A DNA stretch of 64,000 nucleotides. Source: Serendipita indica DSM 11827. Taxonomy: Eukaryota > Basidiomycota > Agaricomycetes > Sebacinales > Serendipitaceae. A program made the translations under genes and the position numbers. The stretch lies in contig CAJVGD010000019.1 in the NCBI GenBank assembly GCA_910890315.1, positions 310,001 through 374,000 of the forward strand, written 5' to 3'. The notes beneath the pieces were generated by a model, which had not been told where the DNA came from, searched no databases, and saw only the letters and a program-made list of their open reading frames with translations. Below are positions 47,761-59,817 of this stretch, piece after piece; the first letter of the stretch is position 1; each line of letters starts with the position of its first letter.

Positions 47761-48866
47761 TCAAAGGCTTGCTTCCAGCGCTGAGAACGGGTCCTGCCTC
47801 TTCAACGCCCCCGAGAGGAGCGATGTCGCAAGTGTTCCATCTTGTTTAGGAGCTCGTCCCATCTCCGCCATTGTCCGCCTTCTTTTGCTGCGCTCCAGAA
47901 CTTCCCACTCTCCTCTCTCCTGTGCCCACTTTGTGCTCGCTTCCTCCCGTATGTCCGCCTCGTCTACAAGTTTCAACGTCGACGGTAAAGCGTACTTGTC
48001 CTTGAACGAGTCGTCATCCTCCCGTTTCCGTTTCTCAATCTTCTTGTCTTCCCGGAATTGCTTTCGAACGCGTTTGGAGAGTTCGTAGGGGTCGGCATTG
48101 TATGTCTCTGATAGCTCTTGGAGTGACTCGATTCTTGGAGCCCCAACTTCACGGGCGTAACGGGAAGATTCTGCCGTCTTCTCCACTTGTGCTAGTGGGT
48201 CGATGGGCCCGGCTTTACTCGGGTCGTTTTCTACAACCAGTTAGTACAGAGAAAAGCGCCTATTGAGGACTTATTACCGTGTATCGCGTATCCTCCTGCC
48301 TCTTCGGGATTCCACTCTTCGTCCTTCTGGCGCGCACCACTGGTTACGACATACCGCGTGTTCTGCACTGCGTAAGAAGGACATCAACAACATATTGGTC
48401 AATTTTACCTTTGGGTCTGTCTGGATTTCGAACCAGCCGGAGCAGAGATGGCATTTACACCGGAAAGCAAATATTGGCGTGGTGTAATACATCCCAACCT
48501 TGCGCTTTTCGGCATTGTAACGGACGCCCATTCCAATATGCGCGTTACATGTTCCACTGGTGATATTTCAGACCGAAAGAAGAGGCTCAAATCCAACGCC
48601 TTACCACCAGATATTGAAGGGTAACTCGAAACGAGTGATGAGGATTCCTTGGTCAATCTTCCGTGCTCTATCTCCTAGTGCATGTTTCCCGTGGTAGTCG
48701 TTAAGAGTTCGGTGCTGACATCAAGGCTTGTGAGATATTCGCCGGTGAGATGGAGAGCGTCTGCACCTTCTTAGGGTCATAATCCGGAGGATAGTATCTG
48801 TTAAAGCCCTATTTAATTCTTGTAAGTCGATAGACGGAAATACTGAGAGAGAGTATTGACCTGCAT
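47761..48866 (-). CDS. SAF4: Splicing factor of the Yju2/CCDC130 family
   Basis: Spliceosome-associated protein of the CWC16 family, nearer CCDC130/Saf4 than Yju2. A tiny first exon (ATG CAG, 48866 down) joins GFNRYYPPDYDPKKV. Then come HGKHALGDRARKIDQGILIT, RFELPFNIWC, GTCNAHIGMGVRYNAEKRKVG, YYTTPIFAFRCKCHLC and FEIQTDPK. The two C-x2-C pairs (CGTC and CHLC) are the zinc ligands. A Lys/Glu-rich C-terminus ends FSALEASL at 47761. Start codon is 42 bases from that of VPS34. Confidence 0.88.
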
Positions 48867-48908
48867 GGTGAAGGTGGATTCCAAGCTTGATGCTGACCGT
48901 ATCAACTC
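48867..48908. promoter_or_regulatory. Shared divergent promoter, SAF4 and VPS34
   Basis: Only 42 bases lie between start codons (48866 minus, 48909 plus). The VPS34 start is fixed by in-frame TGA codons just upstream. Core promoter elements must lie inside the opposite gene's transcribed part. Confidence 0.5.
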
Positions 48909-51900
48909 ATGGACAAGGATAGCAATGGCCGGGAATTCCACTTTGCAAAACTCAGTGATCTGAAAGTACCGGTAACCTTTCGCATGTAGGCAGTCTCGAT
49001 ATCCCACGTAGCCTTGAATTGACGGCGTCTACCTAGCTCGCAACTTGAAGGAACGCGCAAGCCGCTTTCGTTTACTGAGCTGCTTGACAAGCCAGAACTC
49101 AAACATTCTGGGTTACAATTACCGTATGGAGTCTCTGTCATCCCAAGAAGTGCAACTCATTTCCCAAAGAACGCTCTCAGATCTTTACGTGACATGCCAA
49201 CTGGTGGCAGATAACAAACCCTTGACGATTCCCTTTCGAACGTCTTTCAAGGCATTTAATACGAGCTACATGTACGGCCTCTTGTTCGTTCACCGCAACA
49301 TATCTCATTCCCGGGTAGATGGAACGAATGGATCACCCTGCCGATCAACTACTGTGATTTGCCTCTAGGTGCTCAGATTACCTTTACTGTTTGGGACATT
49401 GCTGGTCCTCGAACGCCGATGCCAGTCGGTGGCTCCACCTTTCGTCTCTTTGGCAAGAAGATGTAAGCAAGCCGGTTCACTGGTGCATATCTAATATCTG
49501 ATAGGACTCTTCGACGGGGGAAGCACCGGCTGCTGCTCTGGAAAGGCCAAGAGGCGGACGGTTCCATCAATAGCCAAACGCCTAGCAAAGTTGGCCTTCG
49601 AGATGAGATGGGAAGGCTAGAAAAGGTGTCACAAACGCCTTTCTATTATACATTATACTCACCTTTGGCAGTTGATGAAGAAGTTCGATCGTGGTGACTT
49701 GCCTAGGAATGACTGGCTCGATCTTCTAGCGTTTCGACGGATAGAAGAGATTCATAAGGTAGTCTGCCTATCTTTCATATGGCTAGTTCTGACTATTTTC
49801 AGACAGAGGAAGCCAAATCCGAGAACCTGTATTTGTACATCGACTTGCCAAAGTTTGATTTTCCGATTGTGTACAATGAACTGGTACGTGCTCGTATTAG
49901 CCGTGAGCTAGTTATCTTTCTAAGCCGCATAAAAAGGAGTCGTACCCCGTGACCAACAGAATTGTACCTCAACCACAGGCGGCGCCAGCCGCTGTGCAGC
50001 CTGTGATCAATATCAACCAGGACCCTCATCTATGGGCTATTTTAGATCCTGATATGGAATTGGAAAACCCCGTAGAGGACAAGCACCGTCGGCTTGTTCG
50101 TAGTCACCGAAACGGCCCATTGGATCGGGAACTCAAGCCTAATCCAGAGCTTCGAAATCACTTGGACGTATGTCTTCCATATTGCCATCTCATGGCTCTA
50201 AATATGCTCATTGCTTCACAGCGTATACTCAACTACGCACCCACACAAGTGCTCAATGCAGAAGAAAAGGACATGATCTGGAAATTCCGATACTATCTCA
50301 CGCGTGACAAACGAGGGCTCACCAAGTTTATCAAATCGGTCACCTGGCGTGATGCGAACGAAGTCAAGCAAGCAGTTGAAATCCTGTTACCTCTTTGGAC
50401 GGATATCGACACGGACGATGCGCTGGAACTTCTCGGGCCAAATACCGTTGACTCGCGGGTGAGGAGGTACGCAGTCAAGCAGCTCAACCGAGCAGGCCAC
50501 GACGTACGTGCTTATTCCGTCCCCGATGCATCTAAGTCTCACGTAATCCTCGTAGGAACTAATGCTGTATCTGCTTCAACTGGTGCAAGCGCTCAAATTT
50601 GAGAGCATGACCAGCAGCGACCAACGATCTTCACGCTCTGCAAACAGCGCTATCGCACAAGAGGACAGTGGACTCGCCGACTTTTTGATCGATCGTGCAG
50701 TCAAGAATCCAGTGTTTGGAAATCGATTCTACTGGTACTTGATGGTGGAAATCGGTGTCGAAGACAAAGTCACGACCAAATTTTATGGAAAGGTTGTCTT
50801 TCGGTTCCAGAATCGGATAGCCGAAGCCGATATCGACAGTGAGGGCGTAGACAGGCGGGAGACGCTTCGCAAGCAGGCCGAGTTTATTCAGATACTCTCC
50901 AGCAAGGCAAAAGAGCTGCGGACATCAAAGGACGCACGACCAAAGAAGATTGACAAGCTACGGGCGTTTGTGGGCGATGCAAAGAATGGACTGGCGAACC
51001 TATATCCGGTACCTTTGCCTTTGGATGCTTCAAAGGAGATTGTTGGGATTATTCCCGAGCAGTCTTCCGTCTTCAAGTCCAATCTCTTCCCTCTGCTCTT
51101 ACATTTCCAATGTTCCGACGGTACGACATATCCGGTCATCTTCAAGAATGGCGACGACATGCGGCAAGATCAGCTGGTGATCCAACTCTTCAGACTGATG
51201 GACCGATTGCTGAGGATGGAGAATCTGGATCTCAAGTTGAGCCCATATGAAGTCCTGGCGACGGGTCCACTGGAGGGTATGGCGCAGTTTATACCGAGCA
51301 AGACCATTCAAGCGATTGTGGACGAGTATGGCACGCTGGTGGAGTACCTCAAGGCGCACCATCCAGACGAAGGGAGTGTAGGGACATTTGGGGTACAGCC
51401 ATCGGTGTTGGATACCTACATACGAAGCTGCGGTAAGTATTTTCAAGCGCATGATCTGACGTTGCACTGAGTTTCGATGATGTAGCTGGATACTGTGTCG
51501 TAACATACCTTATGGGCGTGGGTGATCGACACTTGGACAACCTACTTCTCGCCCCCGACGGTCATTTCTTCCACGTCGACTTTGGATATATACTCGGACG
51601 AGACCCCAAACCGTTTCCTCCACCGGTCAAATTGTGCAAGGAAATGGTGCAAGCCATGGGTGGCGCACAATCTGCACACTACCAGCGATTCAATCGACTG
51701 TGCTACACGGCGTTTACCATCCTACGCAAGCACTCGAACCTGATTATCAACTTGGTGTCGCTCATGGTCGATGCGAATATCCCGGACATTAAGCACCGGG
51801 ATGTGCACGAGCACTTTTTGGACAAGTTTAGGCTGGACTTGACAGAGGAAGAGGCGATCAAGCACTTTGAGAGTCTGTTGCCGACGAGCTACTTTACGGC

Positions 51901-52000
51901 CATGTTGGACATGGTGCATCACTGGGCTCAGTACGTGACCTTTTGTTTCCGAATCGAGGTAATAACACTGACACGTGTCTGTAGATATTGGAGATCATAA
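48909..52000 (+). CDS. VPS34: Class III phosphatidylinositol 3-kinase Vps34
   Basis: Makes PI3P for endosome sorting and autophagy, in complex with Vps15. Starts [19 protein letters not shown], then [12 protein letters not shown], a C2 domain ([23 protein letters not shown]), a linker, the helical PIK domain ([31 protein letters not shown]) and the kinase domain: [17 protein letters not shown] with the catalytic-site lysine (about 51,140), the catalytic loop [10 protein letters not shown] (about 51,515) and [13 protein letters not shown] (about 51,570). The final exon after an intron gives AQYWRS; the family usually ends in WR. About ten short introns. No break seen. Confidence 0.92.
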
Positions 52001-52042
52001 TGTACAGATAATAGAAGAGAATGTCCGTGCTAGATTATACAC

Positions 52043-53060
52043 TTACTCCGTCTTTTCGAGTTTTGGGACGGAGACGAGCCATGGCATTGTACGTGCGTTA
52101 AGACGTCGGAAGAACTGCAGGAGGTGAGCTCAACCTGTAGGTTTTGAGACTGGGATACGCACCATGGCGACAAAGTTTGTTGGATGCTCTTTGCTGTTCC
52201 ATTTGTCGTCGAGTTTGACAATCTTATCATCGTCGTCCAGCTCGATCACGACGGTGCTTTTCATCAGCTTCTTTGTGCCGAGACCTCGGATGGTGTACTC
52301 TTGTTCTTGATAGTAGACGATGCGGTTTGGATTGTGCGTCGAGCTGAGTACACGGTGAAGTTTATTTACGGATTGAGGGAATGCTTTGGGCATGCCAAAC
52401 CATTGTGCTGCGTATTGCGGGTAGCCTATCACAGGGTCAGCCGTGTGATGCAAGTGGTGAGCTCATACGAACCTTCGCACTTCGAGAGTGGGTCCTGGGG
52501 ACCGTGAATACATGTAAAAATGAGAAAAGGAGACATACCTCGAATACAGCATCCTCTCGCCATGAGCGCTGGAAGATTTCGAGTGTCGGCCGTGAACAGA
52601 AGAGCTGCGGACGGTTAGGGACAACGTGTTCAATAAGTATACGAGTGCTCACCTCGATTACATCCTCGAGAACCTGCTTGCGCTTGCCCTCGAGAATGAG
52701 ACCAGAGTCTTGCGACTGACGGCGGATATGTGGATTGGACATGCTCAGACTACGACGGTGAGCTGTTGGAGAGTCTGGACGTGGATTCTGCTCTGGCGCT
52801 GCGGGCGTAGCTGGTACAGGAAAGCTTGTCAGCAGCGGCTTCAACGACGTCAATGCGGCACGACAAGTACACACATTGGACAGCGAGGACAAGAAAGAGG
52901 AAGAAAAGGGGAAACACTGAAAATTTGGCGTACATGAGGAGACGTGGGCGGCACCAGAGACTCCGCTGAGGAGATGAGTACCGGGGACGTGCACTTTGGG
53001 CTTGTGAAATGTCTGAATCGGCGCTGGAGACACGTCGGCAGGGCTTATATGCGACGCCAT
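52043..53060 (-). CDS. NTF2-like fungal protein of unknown function
   Basis: Conserved fungal family with a SnoaL/NTF2-like domain. Reading down: RRQSQDSGLILEGKRKQVLE, FCSRPTLEIFQRSWREDAVFE, an intron, YAAQWFGMPKAFPQSVNKLHR, VYYQEQEYTIRGLGTKKLMK, STVVIELDDDDKIVKLDDKW, then LRRLNA and PWLVSVPKLEKTE, stop at 52043. The start is unclear: ATG at 52,742 (MSNPHIRR) or farther up at 53,060 (MASHISPADV) through a probable intron. The stop faces that of VPS34, 42 bases away. Confidence 0.7.
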
Positions 53061-53213
53061 GACGCGACAGACGAGATGGAGATGTGCCAATCGACTGGGA
53101 CCACGCATAACCACTTGACTAGCAGCAGAACAGGTGGGGCAGTAAACAAGTACATTTCCCATTATATACTGTATTTCTAATCCAGACGTAATATGCTCGA
53201 TGCCCGCCCATCA

Positions 53214-54299
53214 TCACGTCCGCTTGCTCATCCGCTCGCGCGTCCACTGCTTTTTCTGGTAGTCCATCAGTATCGGTGTAAGATCCCACAGTCCAAAGGA
53301 CGGCCACAGTGTCTCCAGAAAGTGCACCTGGGTATCCGCGCATGTCTATATTCTCCTCAGTTTAATTCATCTCGACGCCACAGGGGAGCGACGCACCTGC
53401 CACAGGAAGTAATTACTCAGACGCCGCACGCCACTCGTCCGAACGAGAATGTCAAGTGGCGGAGAACCAGGGATCGAGGTCAACAGCGCCTCGTCAATGT
53501 CATCTTGGGTGATTTGGCTATGGAGAATTAGATTTAGTGAGAATAGGTCCATATGAACTCACTCGGGTTGGAGTTCTCTATTCACGCAACGTTGCACCGT
53601 CGTCTGTACTGCGGTCGCAATCTCGTCCTGCGAGGTATATGGCATGCAAATGTTCAAGAGTGCCCTACGTCGAATGAGCAATCGACTCGATGTATTGATA
53701 GAGCACACACTTTTTATGGTGTCTGGTCATTTCCTCCACGCCCCTTAGGACCTCCAAAACATCTGGCGGCAACATCTCTGTCTTGCCTATTCCCGCGACA
53801 CGAACGCTATAACGTTCTAGCAGATCACTATGACATGTTATATATATATAGCCTCCCCAAGATCTTGAGACGCACCCATGTTGAGATATTTCGAGGAGGG
53901 AGCGCTTAATCAAGCTCATGAGAGTGTCCACTTCACTCTTTGGCCGCTTGAAATTCTCAATCGAAAAGGCGTATACGCTTACGCATGGGACCCCGAGGCG
54001 CATGCAAATCTCCAGGACCTGTGGGATGCCACGTCAATTCGACGGCGTAGTAAGACAAAGAGAGTAGTGAAATCAAAGTGTCGAGAACATACATTTCGGA
54101 GGGCTTGTGAACCCTGGTCGTGGCCCTTTGCGACGGGCTCGTTTTTGTTTCGTGCAAATCGTCGATTACCATCCATGATAAATGCAATATGATTTGGTAT
54201 GGGTCCAGCAAGAAGCGCAAATACGATTATACGCTGGAGGAGAGACTGCATCCAGGACCGGAGGAGAGCAATGAAGCGACGAGTTCTATCCAGAGCCAT
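53214..54299 (-). CDS. RER2: Dehydrodolichyl diphosphate synthase (cis-prenyltransferase)
   Basis: Makes the long cis-polyprenyl chain of dolichol, needed for protein glycosylation at the ER. Starts MALDRTRRFIALLRSW. Motifs: PNHIAFIMDGNRRFARN (catalytic Asp and Arg pair), VSVYAFSIENFKRPKSEVD, LDILVRTSGVRRLSNYFLWQ and a final VHFLETLWPSFGLWDL, ending at 53214. About six short introns. Start codon is 113 bases from that of VPS11. Confidence 0.9.
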
Positions 54300-54412
54300 G
54301 TCCGAATATAGAGTTTAAGCTCCAGAATTCTATGATTGAATTGTCCAAGCTCAACAAGAAAAGATTGTCGAGGTCAGATCCAAGTGGTTATTGAACTTGG
54401 AGCCGACCGACG
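54300..54412. promoter_or_regulatory. Shared divergent promoter, RER2 and VPS11
   Basis: 113 bases lie between divergent start codons (54299 minus, 54413 plus). No element was assigned. Confidence 0.45.
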
Positions 54413-57400
54413 ATGGCCGCGCCGTCTGCAGTACGTCAAGCGTGTGCATACAACTCAGAGATTGACCCTTGGACAGTGGCGGCAGTTCAACTTTTTCCAA
54501 GCATCCCCCGTAAAGGATCAACATGATCTCGCGTCCCCACCAGACACATTCAAAGCGCGTATACACATTTCAGCAATATATGAGAAGACTGATGACGTAT
54601 TACATTAGTAGAACATTAGCGACATTGCATGCATCGCTCCGAGTTCGCAAGGTTTACTCGTTGCGGACATTCATGGCGCAATACAAATTCTCGACAGTGA
54701 TTTTGAGCTGGATAGGACATGGATTGCACATGAAAATGGACACGTCACCCATCTGCTCGAGAAACGGGGAATTCTGGTCACTCTCATCGTATGTCCGTCT
54801 CTTGAATGCTCCTACGTGACTGATGACTCTATCAATGTAGGAAGAAGTCGGTGTGCGCTACCCTATCCTCAAGATTTGGGACCTCGAACACAAGGACAAA
54901 TCTTCTGGTCAGCCACCGCTCCTACGCTCAACAAAACTCCAACATGGCGGAGCACGACCACATCCTGTGAGCACACTTGCACTCTCCAATGGTCTTTCGC
55001 ATCTCGCAGTTGGGCTCGCAGACGGCACTGTTCTCTTCTTACGTGGCCTCGACCAATATCTCTTCAGTACGACAAATCAGTCGTTGGCCTATTTACCAAA
55101 GGTCAAAGTTATACACGAAGCTGGTGATCCGATTACAGGCTTGGGATTCCGCGAACCATCCACCTCATCCACGTCCTCGCCCTCTTTATCAGACGATCCA
55201 ACCTCAGAGAACCTATACCTCTTCATCGTCACTCTCTCTCAATTTTTTTCATATCAAGTCACAGGTCGTGGAACCGCTACATCCATTGCCATTCCTACAG
55301 ACGACTTGGGTGCGCTCCCCGGATGCGCCACCATGAACCAAAAGTCGACGGATATGATCATTGCACGAGACGAGGCGATCTATCTAGCCAACATGGACGG
55401 ACGTGGTCCATCCTATGCGGTCGAGGGAACAAAGACTACCGTGCTCACGTTTAGGAACTACCTCGTCATCGTATCCCCGCCATTTGTGCCTGCTGTTGGC
55501 GATGGAAGTGCCACAGTAAGGCGATTCGCTGCGAGCGGACGTCCAGGAAACGTTCCCGGGCCAGCTGGTGCAAAGGGAGGGAATGCATTGGGATCTGGTG
55601 CCGGTACAAAAGGAGATATCAGCAAAGTCGTCGTTTTTGATGTGGAGAACAAGTATATTGCCTATTCAAATGTCTTTCGCGAGACGGTCCGACAGGTCTT
55701 CACTTGTTGGGGACGTTTGTTCGTCTTGACGAATGAGTCGACGGTGCGCTTTATTTTTATTTTGATGATATTCTCCACTGATGTGAGCGGTCCGTAGCTG
55801 TACCGACTCACTGAAGCAACTATGCCCGCCAAACTCGAGATGCTATACAACAAGAACAACTATGCGCTTGCCATTTCGATTGCAAAAAGCCAGGGACTCG
55901 ATGAGACATCCATCGCAGATATCTACCGTCGTTATGGCGATCAGTTTTACAAGGCGGATGACCATGAAGGTGCGATGGATCAATACCTCAAGACGATTGG
56001 ATCTGTGCAGCCCAGTTACGTAATTCGAAAGGTGCGTTTGTGGTGGTCTTTGAGGAGTAGTCGACATAACCCGTAGCAATAGTATCTCGATGCCCAACGT
56101 ATCCAATGCCTCGCGGTTTATCTCCAAGAACTCCATGCGCGTGGCCTAGCGAATTCGGACCACACGACTCTCCTCCTGAATGCATACACAAAAATGAAAG
56201 ACGTGGACAGGTTAGACGCCTTTATTAAGGCGGACACCCACAAAGGCACCACTAGCGGTGAACTTCCGTTTGATCTGGAGACGGTCATACGTGTGTGTCG
56301 ACAGGCTGGCTATTTCGATCATGCAGTCTACCTTGCAAGAAAGTATGATCGACACGACGACTACCTACGGATTCAAATCGAAGACGCTGGCAAGTATAAA
56401 GATGCATTGGCATATCTCCGCAAACTAGGTCCAGAAGCGGTGAGTCCATGTATTTCAAGGTAGCGTCACGGGTCTGACATAAGGATAGTCACAGAGCAAT
56501 TTGACGCGCTACGGCCGGGTTTTGCTGGAGAAACTACCCGAGGAAACGACGCAACTGTTCATCGACATATGTACAGGCTCTGGCTTTTCGGTGACCGAGG
56601 CGACTGTAGAAACAGATCCAACAAAGAATACGGCGGCTGGGGGTCCGTCGTATCTCTCCTATCTGGCTTATAACCGTAACAGCACCGCACCTCCAAGTGA
56701 TGCCGCGTCAACTACCGGTGCTACGATCAAAGAGCCACAAAAGGTGGCCAAAGAAGCGGCACCGTCATCTACTGGATCGGGAAATGAGCCTGGGCATCGC
56801 AAGCAGCAGTCGGGTATTTACTCTGGTTCTCGAGGCGCAAGTCCCTCACCAGCGAATAAACGACAGATCCCAGCTGTCAGAAAGCCGTCTCCAAGAGTGT
56901 ATTTTGTGCACTTTGTCGATCACCCAGAGCACTTTGTACGCTTCCTTGAAGCGGTTGCATTGGCGAGGTGGGGACAACGCGTCGATCTGAAGAGCAAGGC
57001 CCCTGAACAGAAGAAGCCAGCCGTGGAGAAGGACGAAGTGGAAGGTGATCTGGACGTCGAGGCTGACAAGTTGGATCGGATGGCGGTGTGGAATACACTC
57101 ATCGAGCTCTATCTCAGTCTCTCAGCCGACTATGCAAAGGATAAGCAAGACTTGGCCAAGTCTATGCAGTCAAAGGCGCTCTACGTCCTCAAGAGTCCAT
57201 TCGAATTCGATTTGACGCATGCACTCCTCGTATGTTCGACCAAACAGTTTACTGAGGGGTTGGTGCTCCTCTGGGAGAAACTGGGCATGTACGAGGATAT
57301 CTTGCGGTTCTTCATGGACAAGGAGAATGAATTAACGGCTTCGAATAGCCAGAACCCGACCGGAGAGGTACGTCCCTCTGCAGAGGTATCGCGATACCTG

Positions 57401-58128
57401 CAGCGGTACGGCGAGTCGGATCCAAATCTGTATCCGTTGGTGTTGCGGTTCCTTACATCCACACCAGAGCTCTTGCAGCGACATACGAGTGATCTGACGG
57501 GAATACTGGAGCATATTGAAGAGGGCAAGATTATGCCACCGCTGGCCGTCGTGCAAGTTCTTAGCAGGAACAAAGTTGCGAGCGTCGGACTCGTCAAGCC
57601 ATGGTTACTGCGTAGGATTTCAGAGTCGAAGAATGAGATCGATTCGGTACGCTCTGGTGTCTTTGAATAACGGTTGTCAAGGGCTGAGCGCGCTCTCCAG
57701 GATCGCCGGCTCATCGATTCGTATCGATCAGAGACGGCAGCGAAACTGAAGGATATTGCAGAGCTGTCAGATCCAGACGCTCCCAAGATGTTCCATACGT
57801 CGCAATGTTCTGCGGGTGACGGACCCCTCGAGCTGCCGGTCGTGCACTTTATGTGCAAGCATAGCTATCATCAAAGGTATTTATTCTTCTATATAGCTCT
57901 GATATTTAGCTTATGCGGCTTAGATGTCTTGGGGAGCACGAGACAGAGTGTCCCATTTGTGCGCGTCAACACAGCGTTATTCGACAGTTGCGGCGTGACA
58001 ACGAGCGACTTGCACAACAACACGATGTGTTCCTCGCGGAAGTCGAGGAAAACGGGTTCTCCGCGATCGCCACTGCGTTCAGCCAGGGGATCCTCAATGT
58101 CCCTCGCGACGAGGGCGTCGCATTATAG
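54413..58128 (+). CDS. VPS11: Vacuolar tethering subunit Vps11
   Basis: Core subunit of the HOPS and CORVET tethering complexes. Short first exon MAAPSA, intron, then WRQFNFFQASPVKDQHD. An N-terminal beta-propeller (GLLVADIHGAIQILDSDF, YPILKIWDLEHKDK, LAVGLADGTVLFLRGLD) leads to the alpha-solenoid (LEMLYNKNNYALAISIAK, DEFYK-like YGDQFYKADDHEGAMDQY, AVYLARKYDRHDDYLRI). The C-terminus is a RING: FHTSQCSAGDGPLELPVVHF, CKHSYHQRCL, CPICARQH. The second Cys of the first C-x2-C pair is replaced by Gly. Stop at 58128. Confidence 0.92.
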
Positions 58129-58394
58129 AGCGTCGTTGTGGGAGTATATCGTAGTCGTGGAATAATACCGATGATTTTTCGTGCAAGTATCATCGCCATT
58201 GACGGTGGCAGTATCATTCAGTTCTCTTGGACCCGTTCCAAACTCCGTGCGACGCGCGAGCTGCTGCTGGCAGCCATCTTGCTCCATCTTTTGGACTTTC
58301 CTTTCTCCTCTTTTTTCTTTTTGAGCCCAAAGACGGCTTATATCCACTTTCCTTGATCAAACAACGAATCCTTCACGACCTCAACCGCTTTGAA

Positions 58395-59533
58395 ATGTCC
58401 TCTGCCTCCTCTTCAACTACTACGCTCCCAGGTAAGTGTTTCGCAATATGTTTATGTTGCGTTTGAGCTCTGCTAACCGACGTGGTAATTATAGAGCAAC
58501 GCCCAGAAGCCGATCCACTACCCAGAAAGGTCGGCGAACTGGGATATATCGCCCCAATATCGCCCAAATCTCCAGAAATGCAGCCAGAACCTACAGATAC
58601 GGCTGATGGGCAGCCAACGATGCCCGCTCGACACCCCGCGGACCACGACGGCGCTGCCTCAACCAGCACCCCAGCCGCTGGCGCATCTGAATCCCCAAAT
58701 GCGAATCAGAATACAAATGGAAGTGGAAGCTCCGTTAAGAGCCGTTGGTCGCTTGGAGGAGTGTCGCCCTTGACGCTCTTCCGCATCATTCTGCTCACCC
58801 TCTTCCTTATGGGCACAGTCGTTGCCTGGGTCATTACTGTTACTCGCTTTGTGGGTAAAGATTCGCTCAATCTCGACGACGATAATTCCGCTGGATCTGG
58901 CTCAAGCTCAGACGACGACGGCGATAAAAATAACAATAATGGTAGCATGCCAGTATTCACTTCAATGGTGATTGTGCATGTCTCCTTTACGGTTGTTGTC
59001 CTTGTCGAGCTCCTCTTCCTCGAGCGCTCAGTCTACCACGCCCGTGCAGAACGATACCTCTTCAAGCATGGCATGCCTCGAGGTGCGACGGGTGCATCTG
59101 CATTTATTGGAATTGCTCCGTGGAACAGGCCGCCCCTGCCCACCTATGCCGCTGCTCTTGCGGAAAGTGGAGTGGGAACTGGCGATGTCGAGGATAATTT
59201 GAGTATGTACAGTACTTACTTGCGCCACTTTTCTCTGACTTGCACACCTTAGTTGCTATTGCACCACCTCCGGCGTACGGAAATACCCGCGGCTCAGTGC
59301 TGCTCCTTTCCGGTCACTTGCGAGACAGTCTCGTCCGCACCTTGAGCAGAATCTCGCAGGAAGGACAATCGGAAGATACTCACAGCGCCACCCCTCGCCA
59401 GATGGAGGAAGGAGAGCGCAGCCGACCTATCAGCTACGACGCATCGGAGGAAGTCAACAATGCCAGGCAGGCAATGGAACTCGAAGCCGCGCTCTCAAGA
59501 CTCGAGAATACCACAGGGCGTACCGGAGCATAA
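58395..59533 (+). CDS. Two-TM membrane protein, unknown function
   Basis: Not recognised. Starts MSSASSSTTTLP; introns near 58,433-58,494 and 59,201-59,251. About 330 residues: a disordered N-terminus with a Pro/Ser-rich part; TM 1 LTLFRIILLTLFLMGTVVAW (about 58,770); an acidic loop; TM 2 SMVIVHVSFTVVVLVELLFL (about 58,970); then a tail with PPLPTYAAALAESG and IAPPPAYGNTRGS. The PPxY-like PPAY could bind WW domains. Likely an agaricomycete-specific membrane protein. Confidence 0.65.
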
Positions 59534-59817
59534 TTAGCAAGAACTTTTTTTTTCCGGAGAGGGCCAGATTCGTTTTCAACCGTGCAAGCCGTGCTTGCAA
59601 TGGACACTTTTCGCGCTAGCTGGATGTACGACAAATGTACTTTAGCAGATTGAGTGTAGCTCATTCCTTTGGAAACCCTCGTAAGCTGCCTATTGAGTGT
59701 CTGCCTTTGCGGCCGAAACAAATTTGAGCTTGGACCACCCGTCGACCTTGCCTCGCCTCGTTTGTCTCATTAGATACCCAGATAGCTCTCTTTCTCTCCA
59801 GTTGTTCGTGAATCGAA

